A stretch of 64,000 nucleotides of DNA from Isoetes taiwanensis (taxonomy: Eukaryota; Streptophyta; Lycopodiopsida; Isoetales; Isoetaceae), in contig JAJEKV010000062.1 in the NCBI GenBank assembly GCA_021234155.1, forward strand, positions 4,593,025 to 4,657,024. Direction: 5' to 3'. How positions within the stretch are numbered: position 1 is the first letter of the stretch; each line of letters begins with the position of its first letter. The notes beneath the pieces are model-generated. The model worked only from the letters and a program-made list of their open reading frames with translations. It ran no database searches and had not been told where the DNA came from. The position numbers and the translations under genes are program-made. Below, piece after piece: positions 58,501 through 64,000 of this stretch.

Positions 58501-58770
58501 ACTATCACGCCGATTAATCCCAGCCTTGAGCATGGACCCCATCGGTACTTTGAAAGCACACATCTCCTCGTGAAGAAACGGAGAGCTATTGCCGCCATAA
58601 GGGCGGGTTCCCATTACCTCGAATTGAGACAGTCACTTGGGGGTGAATGGCGGGCCGCGGGATCCCAGGGGAGGAGAGGATATGTCGGTGTTGTGAGATG
58701 CACGCGATAGAGGATGAGCACCATGCCCTCCGGGGTGCCCGGCCTTATGCCCATCCCAGGCGGTGCACAC
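55537..58770 (+). pseudogene. LINE-F ORF2, broken
   Basis: Endonuclease: FPRNCRGFPWRMGDG, MDIAFPQETWEYEGHRLP, and a GDFNAQTA-type motif near 56020. RT: DFKTAYDTVPETYF near 57390, GCPLSPTLLG near 57570 (a frame joint), and the catalytic LLYADDVALLAHT (57680-57715). The C-terminal part reads EPVLLYGVEVWGPAEASKNT then WDRLERVRKAFLTYSLGVKD, matching LINE-A (IVLYGAEIWGPG, KKFLRLELGVK). A zinc knuckle CRCCEMHAIEDEHHALRG lies near 58690. Multiple frameshifts and stops. Confidence 0.85.
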
Positions 58771-59081
58771 GATCTTAGATGCTCCCCACACCGCTACATC
58801 GCTTACTTACGATCACCTATGGTAGCCGCGACCGGGAGCTTACATCCTGCAGATTTCGGACGTCCGGACTTGCTCTTAAAGGGGGCATGGTATTTGAGAG
58901 CCTACTGTTAGGGTTTTTCCTCCCAAGTGGGGGTTTTTTCATCCCGGTAGTAGGGTTCTACTGTACAGTTACATTGTTTGTTTTTGGTGTTGGGGTTTTT
59001 GGCTTGCCTGTTCTGTGCCGTCTCATAGGCCTCTGGCCTCCGTGGACGTTAAAATAAACTTCCTTCCTTCCTTCCTTCCTT

Positions 59082-59737
59082 AACATAAATCCTTGGTTTT
59101 CAAAGGACAGATTAGAGTAAGGAGTTATATAAGATTTAACGAACAAAGAAGAAATATCAATGATGCAACGTCACTTGGAACTGGATCTGATTATATAGTG
59201 TACTTTGAAATAAAAAAGGGCAAATACAAGGTTTTAAAACGAAAATTGGGACTTATATTGGAGAATAGAATAGATTAGACTTAGATAAGGTGTAAAAAAT
59301 GTGGAATGAGTATTGTGTAACATGAGATTTTCAAAGATTTAGAGAAGGTATTAGTAGTGAAATACGTATATCGCCGATGGTGGAGGGTAGTGTTTATATT
59401 TTTGGGTCGAAATTATTTTTTGCCATGGGATTAACAACAGCCGAATGATGGAGACGAAGGCAGAACTGGAGTTCCAGATCTCGAATGCGATGTTGCATGT
59501 TGGCAGCTATGTGAGGAGGTCAGCATGCCCTGGATTTATAGGAGATGTCCCCTTGCAGGTAAGTTAGAGTGCAGGTCTGAATCTTCTGTTTTTTAAAATC
59601 TTGTTGTGGGTTCTCGCTTACTTTTTACGCAACTACTGCACCTTGATGCAACTTTGTCGGAGATCATGGAATACTTGGAGCAATTTTCCTGTCTATTAGA
59701 GGTATACACATGAATTGATGGTTCTAATGTGACAACA
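59082..59737. other. No gene seen
   Basis: AT-rich flank of LINE-F running into the broken end of the gypsy element. No motif recognised. Confidence 0.5.
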
Positions 59738-61455
59738 CTAACATGCTTGATGTCCAGCAACCATGGTATAGTTGCAGACTTCACGGAGGAACTGTTGACG
59801 ACGTGAGCGCGGCTTTTCTGGAGAAAGTGTGGGATCTGTAGATGGTAAGGCACCAAAGAGAAGATATTGTTGGTAGTCGTGGAACCAGTGTGGCATGGCG
59901 GTGACCAAGAAAAGTTGAGCATCTGGAAAACTGTCAAAAACTCCTGAGGATGGGTCATTAATGTGAATGCATGAAAGATAATCAGGCACCACATGAGACT
60001 TGCGTGCCTTTTGAATGATTTCAAATGGAGCAAAATCTTGGAGAAGCAGCACCCAGCGAGCAATACGTCCCGTGGGCTTGGTCTTATTAATCAGATAGAG
60101 CATAGCTTGATGATCCATAAAGAACTTGATTTTGCTACACAACAGATAGTGGCGGAACCGTTGCACACAGAAAATGAGTCCAAGCGCTTCCTGTTCTGTG
60201 ACAGAATAATTTTTCTCTGCAGGGTTGAGTTTTTTGCTCGCATAGCGAATCTGTTTGTCAAGCTGAGAATCATATTCTTGGGAAAGAACAACAACAATAG
60301 CAAAAACTGAAACATCCACATGATCATGAAATGGTTTGTCCCATTGAGGTGGAACAAGAACATGAACCTTCAAGTTTTGAAAGAATGCGCCTGCCTTATG
60401 ATTTCAAGCCCAAATGAATTCATGGCCCGTGAATTTATGAATGGGATCCACAATGGCAACGAGTATATGAATGCAGGTAGCATAATAATGAACTTTCCCA
60501 AGGAACGAGCATGTCTCTTTAATGTTGGTAGGCGCTTGAGCTTTGAGCACACAGTTGATCTTGGCAGGGTCCGTGGTAATGCCTTCTTTACTGACAACAT
60601 GGCCAAGAAGAACACTCGAAGTGACACAGAAGGTACACTTTTCTGAATTCAAGCTAATGTCCGATTCATCACATTTTAAAAAAACAAGCTCAAGTTTGGC
60701 GAGATGATCGTCCATGTAGGTAAAAATGTCATCTTGGAAAACATGCAAAAAAGCATTTTCTTTCATGTAATCTGAAAAATAGAAAGCATAATGTGTTAGA
60801 AAGTAGATGGTGAGTTGGACAACACAAAGGGCACCACTTTGTAGGCAAAAGTGTCTCATGGCATGGTGAAGGTGGTTTTTAATTGATCTTCAGCTCGAAT
60901 AGAAATTTAATTGTAACCAGAGAAACTATCCATGAAAGAATACATCTTATTGTCTGCTACTTCCTCGAGGACTTGATCCGTGAAGGGTAGTGGGAAATGA
61001 TCTTGTGCTGTGGTCATATTGAGTTTTCTGTAATCCACATAAACACGTACTTTCCCACTATGCAAGGGCAATAACAATGGGGCTCACCTACTCAGAATGT
61101 TTGACCTCATAAATAAGTCAAGCAGCCAAAGTTTATCAACTTCAACTTTGACACGGTCACGATAGTTGAGGTTGAGCCGGTACTGTCATTACTAGATGGG
61201 GCATGCATCAGGTTTGCTAGGAATGGTGAGTTCCCCCAACTCCTTTTTTATGTCTCTTAAATCTTTATATCTCCACGCGAAAATGTGTTTGAATCTTTTG
61301 AAGAGACTGAGTGCACGAGCTTTATAAGGTTTGGGAAGATTGGCAGCTAACGGGATTGGATGGTTGTCTCCTAAGTCAATGATTTCAACTTTCAGAGTCT
61401 GAATATGCAGAATGACATTCGTGTCCGTGACTGTATGAGCAGGTGGTTGTAGCAA
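59738..61455 (-). pseudogene. Gypsy reverse transcriptase and RNase H
   Basis: RT begins SLFKRFKHIFAWRYKDLRDI (about 61300), then a damaged central part. The catalytic strand reads VFQDDIFTYMDDHLAKLELV (about 60740-60700), followed by NSEKCTFCVTSSVLLGHVVS and FLGKVHYYATCIH. RNase H reads FAIVVVLSQEYDSQLDKQIR, NYSVTEQEALGLIFCVQRFR and KIKFFMDHQAMLYLINK. The first glycine and threonine positions of RT and several conserved residues are altered. Stops separate the blocks, so it is not functional. Confidence 0.88.
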
Positions 61456-61540
61456 AACTGGGGGTTCAACACTCTAAGTGGAAAAAAATAAAGGATGTTC
61501 AGTTGGGTTAAGTAAAGGTTGCGTCATAACATCAGCGACA

Positions 61541-62244
61541 TCAACAAGTGCCTATAGGGATGTCAACATCCTGATGGATGTCAACAAGCTGAATGCGATT
61601 GCAAGGCGCGAGATAAGGATCAAGCAAGGATGCAACAGGGTGGTCTTTATCTAGACTCATATCGCTCCAAGGATGAATATATTCAGGATAGGCAGATAAA
61701 GGCAGACTGGTGGCCGGAGCTTGGAGGTGATAAGTGTTTTGAAGATCCTTAGAGTCACTATCAGAGAGCGATGGTGCAGCATGTTCAACAGAGATTAGTT
61801 TCCCAGTTTCAAGATCCATAATGGCATTCAATTGTCCATCAGTAATGACAAGTTGATCCGTGGTCCAATAGTGAATGCTTTTTGCTTGGCAGAGGAAAGG
61901 TCGTCCAACCAACATCTCATAATCACCAGGATCCTCCTCAATTTTTCAAATACCAAATTCCAAGGGGAATTTGAGATCACCGATGCTGATTTGAAGAATA
62001 GGAGTGACGCCTTGAGGGCGCATGATGTGTCCATTGGCGAGCTTGATGTCATAAGGAGCATGATATAGTTGAGTGATGCCAATTTGTTTTCTGAGTTTAT
62101 CCATGATGAGGTTGATAGCACCGCCTCCATCAATCTGTACATGATCTGTTGATTTCCAACAGTGGCATGAACCGTGGGTGTGGAAGTGGCGACAACGCCA
62201 ACAAGAATAGTGGATAGCGGCAATTGTTCCCGAGGGCAGAACAT
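61541..62244 (-). pseudogene. Gypsy aspartic protease
   Basis: The active-site region reads IDGGGAINLIMDKLRKQIGI (about 62130-62080), the DGG variant of the D-S/T-G triad common in some plant gypsy lineages. After frame changes come DIKLANGHIMRPQGVTPILQ, ISIGDLKFPLEFGI and EMLVGRPFLCQAKSIHYWTT, with a typical LGRP-like end motif (VGRPFL). A long spacer with MDLETGKLISVEHAAPSLSD follows towards RT. Confidence 0.75.
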
Positions 62245-62984
62245 AAATTTAAAATAATGGAGAGATTGAGGGGAATTTTGATCTTGGCGAGCTCTTCTTA
62301 CAACTCCAAGGGAACATGAGCTAAAGGATCGGTAGAATCCAAGGGTGCGGGTGACTGGGGCATCGAGGCGAAAACTTCTTTGAGGAGTTCAACTTCAGCA
62401 GCTATGAGCACGTGAGGTGGTCGTAGATGTGGAGGGCACCTCCTGACGCTGTTGAGCGCATGTGGTAGCATGAACATTGGCTGTCCTTCAGCAGCTTGCA
62501 TGAGCTTTAAAATACTTTGAAGGACTTTGGGCATAACATGAGGCATGAGCTTGTCTAGATCAGGGAAAAAATATACCATCTTACGTTCCTCACGAGGGAC
62601 ATTGTCTACTGCAAAAGCAGGCTGCGTGTCTTAAGGCATGAGCATCAAAGGGCAGGTACCCAGGTGCTGGCATGAGACCAGACCAACCCAGTTGGATTGT
62701 TGTACTGGAGGATCGAGAGCTTGATAGATCTCTTCTTGAGCTTGTTGGTCCAATACATCAGGTGGAAGAGTATGTTGGATCCTCTGCTATTGAGGCGCTC
62801 GAGGTGGTTTTTTTGACGTGGGGGGAGCAGGGGCCTTGTTTCCCATTGGCTTCCCAGAGTTGATAAGTTGTGAGACATACTAAGGCAATTTGATTAGTGC
62901 CTGGAAGTTGTACTTGAACTTGAGGGAGTTTTGGGCACGCTGTGGTGGTATGGCCTCACTCCTGACAGTGATAACATTGAGCTT

Positions 62985-64000
62985 TCACAAAATCAAAAGG
63001 AATACATGAGCTTTGGCCTCGTGATTGCTAAGGTGGCTGAGGTTGTGGATATTGATGTTGTTGTGGATATTGTTGCGGTGTCGTCTGAACTTGAAAGACC
63101 ATTTTTTGGCAAAAAGGCGTGGGATGAGAGCACGTGCATTCTTCAATAGCATGAGTGCACATATTGCAACATTCGCAGTGAGGAGAACCATTAGTAGAAT
63201 TGCATTCATTGGGCATATGGCCTTAATACTTACAAATGTGGCACCAAATTTGATTTCTTTGTGGTGGAGTAGATTGGTGAGGTTGAACCGTGTTTTGTGG
63301 AACCATAACAGGAGGAATGAAAGGGATATCTCTGAGGGGAACACCACGGAAGGACACGTTGACAGAATGATTGACCAATCCAATAGCATGGTCAAACATC
63401 TTGGGTCGCAAGTATTCAATCATAAGATGAATAGCGGGAGGGAGGCTTTGCAGGAACTAAACTAAGATCTAACTCTGCGTGGGATACTCCTTGACCTTGC
63501 TAACCAAGATATGCAGACGATCAACAAAATCACGGGCAGGCTGTCATTGAGTTGCTTGAGAAGTTGTTGATCATCATCAGTGGTACACCATAATGTGACA
63601 GAAAGGCTATCTTCGTTTCGTGCCAGTTTTGTTTTCAATGACTTTTATTGGCCATGAGCCATTGATGAGGTGCTTCACGCAGCGTGGTTGAGAAAATGTG
63701 GAACTTGAGCTGTGGCTGAGAGTGGCCATTTAAGATAGCCAGAGCTTCAAACTCCTCCATGTGTGCCTGAGCACTCCGATCGAGGATGGGCTTCCCTTTT
63801 GCATTTCAAAAAATTGGATATGTAAGTTTGAGGTTGTGAGCAGCTGATGGTGGAACGACAACCGTGGTGTGAAGTAGTGGGGCATAAGAATAAGCAGGTC
63901 CTGGGGGCACATCCGAGGGCTGCGAACAAGGCATTTGCGTGGGAATAATAAACCCGGGAGATCCAGAAATTTGGGTGTCTTTAGGCAAGATCCCTTGTAG
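62985..64000 (-). pseudogene. Gypsy gag with two zinc knuckles
   Basis: The N-terminal part is Pro-rich (SGSPGFIIPTQMPCSQPSDV). A gag core shows SLKLWLS-type and APHQWLMANKS-like remnants in shifting frames (63600-63750). Downstream are IWCHICKY...MPNECNS and PHCECCNMCTHAIEECTCSH (63240-63130), two CCHC-type knuckles, then a Gln/Pro-rich tail (PQQYPQQHQYPQPQPP). Nucleocapsid knuckles bind element RNA. Several frameshifts. Confidence 0.8.

Larger units (their letters stand above)
54206..59081 (+). mobile_element. LINE-F, GC-rich L1-like LINE related to LINE-E, near full length
   Basis: Left to right: ORF1 (54267-55430), endonuclease (about 55540-56400), RT (about 56880-57900), C-terminal region and zinc knuckle (57900-58770), then a 3' non-coding end with 'ggcctctggcctccgtggacg' (59028-59048) and a (TTCC)n tail (59060-59081). 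At about 4.9 kb it is close to complete, but every ORF is broken. The 5' limit is not defined by a repeat. Confidence 0.85.
59738..64000 (-). mobile_element. Ty3/gypsy element body (gag to RNase H), continuing past the right edge
   Basis: Right to left: gag (64000 to about 62985), protease (62244-61541), RT (61455-60404), RNase H (60373 to about 59900). The integrase is cut off at about 59740. Domain order PR-RT-RH without an integrase in between is gypsy-type. Frames are broken repeatedly. The 5' LTR lies beyond the window. Confidence 0.88.

Overview
This is plant nuclear DNA made almost entirely of nested, decaying transposable elements. I found no intact host gene. The plant assignment rests on a family-1 UDP-glycosyltransferase relic with a PSPG-type box, a Helitron carrying GT-AG exon pieces of plant-type genes, chromodomain Ty3/gypsy elements, a PIF/Harbinger transposase beside a Myb/SANT-like gene, and a copia element with the usual methionine-tRNA primer site. 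The abundance and diversity of L1-like LINEs suggests a large-genome plant, perhaps a non-seed plant such as a fern. That last step is inference and weak.

Layout, 1-25 kb. A Ty3/gypsy integrase-chromodomain end (9-983) is followed by a 6.07-kb Helitron (1526-7591) carrying fragments of at least three to four genes. After it comes a gypsy polypurine tract and partial LTR (7692-8399). A reverse-strand L1-like LINE (LINE-A, 8400 to about 16745) is split by a forward LINE of another family (LINE-B, about 11039-15426). A PIF/Harbinger-type locus (about 16940-24140) has a broken Myb/SANT gene, a short unknown ORF and a frameshifted DDE transposase. Its Myb gene is split by LINE-C (18170-20995), which itself contains a 1.4-kb repeat block. 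A second gypsy end with PPT and 3' LTR (24337-25425) follows a GA microsatellite.

Layout, 25-48 kb. LINE remnants (25.6-28.4 kb) lead to hairpin-rich duplications (29.6-30.15 kb) and a UDP-glycosyltransferase pseudogene (30.4-31.5 kb). A repeat region with large inverted arms (31.7-33.6 kb) precedes a featureless stretch. A GC-rich reverse LINE-E (36.7-40.6 kb) follows. A tandem array of units with tRNA-like A and B boxes (41.9-44.9 kb) is split by a 1631-bp solo LTR with a perfect 5-bp target duplication. LINE-G occupies 45.4-48.1 kb.

Layout, 48-64 kb. A copia 5' half with PBS and LTR (48.97-51.11 kb) is followed by LINE-H with LINE-I inserted in it (perfect 14-bp target duplication), a forward LINE-F related to LINE-E (54.2-59.08 kb), and a reverse gypsy gag-PR-RT-RNaseH body truncated by the right edge.

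The most interesting signal is a small ORF directly after LINE ORF2. It is conserved between LINE-B and LINE-C, overlaps the ORF2 stop in the same +1 frame in both, and has a possible third relative in LINE-I. I recognise no known domain in it.
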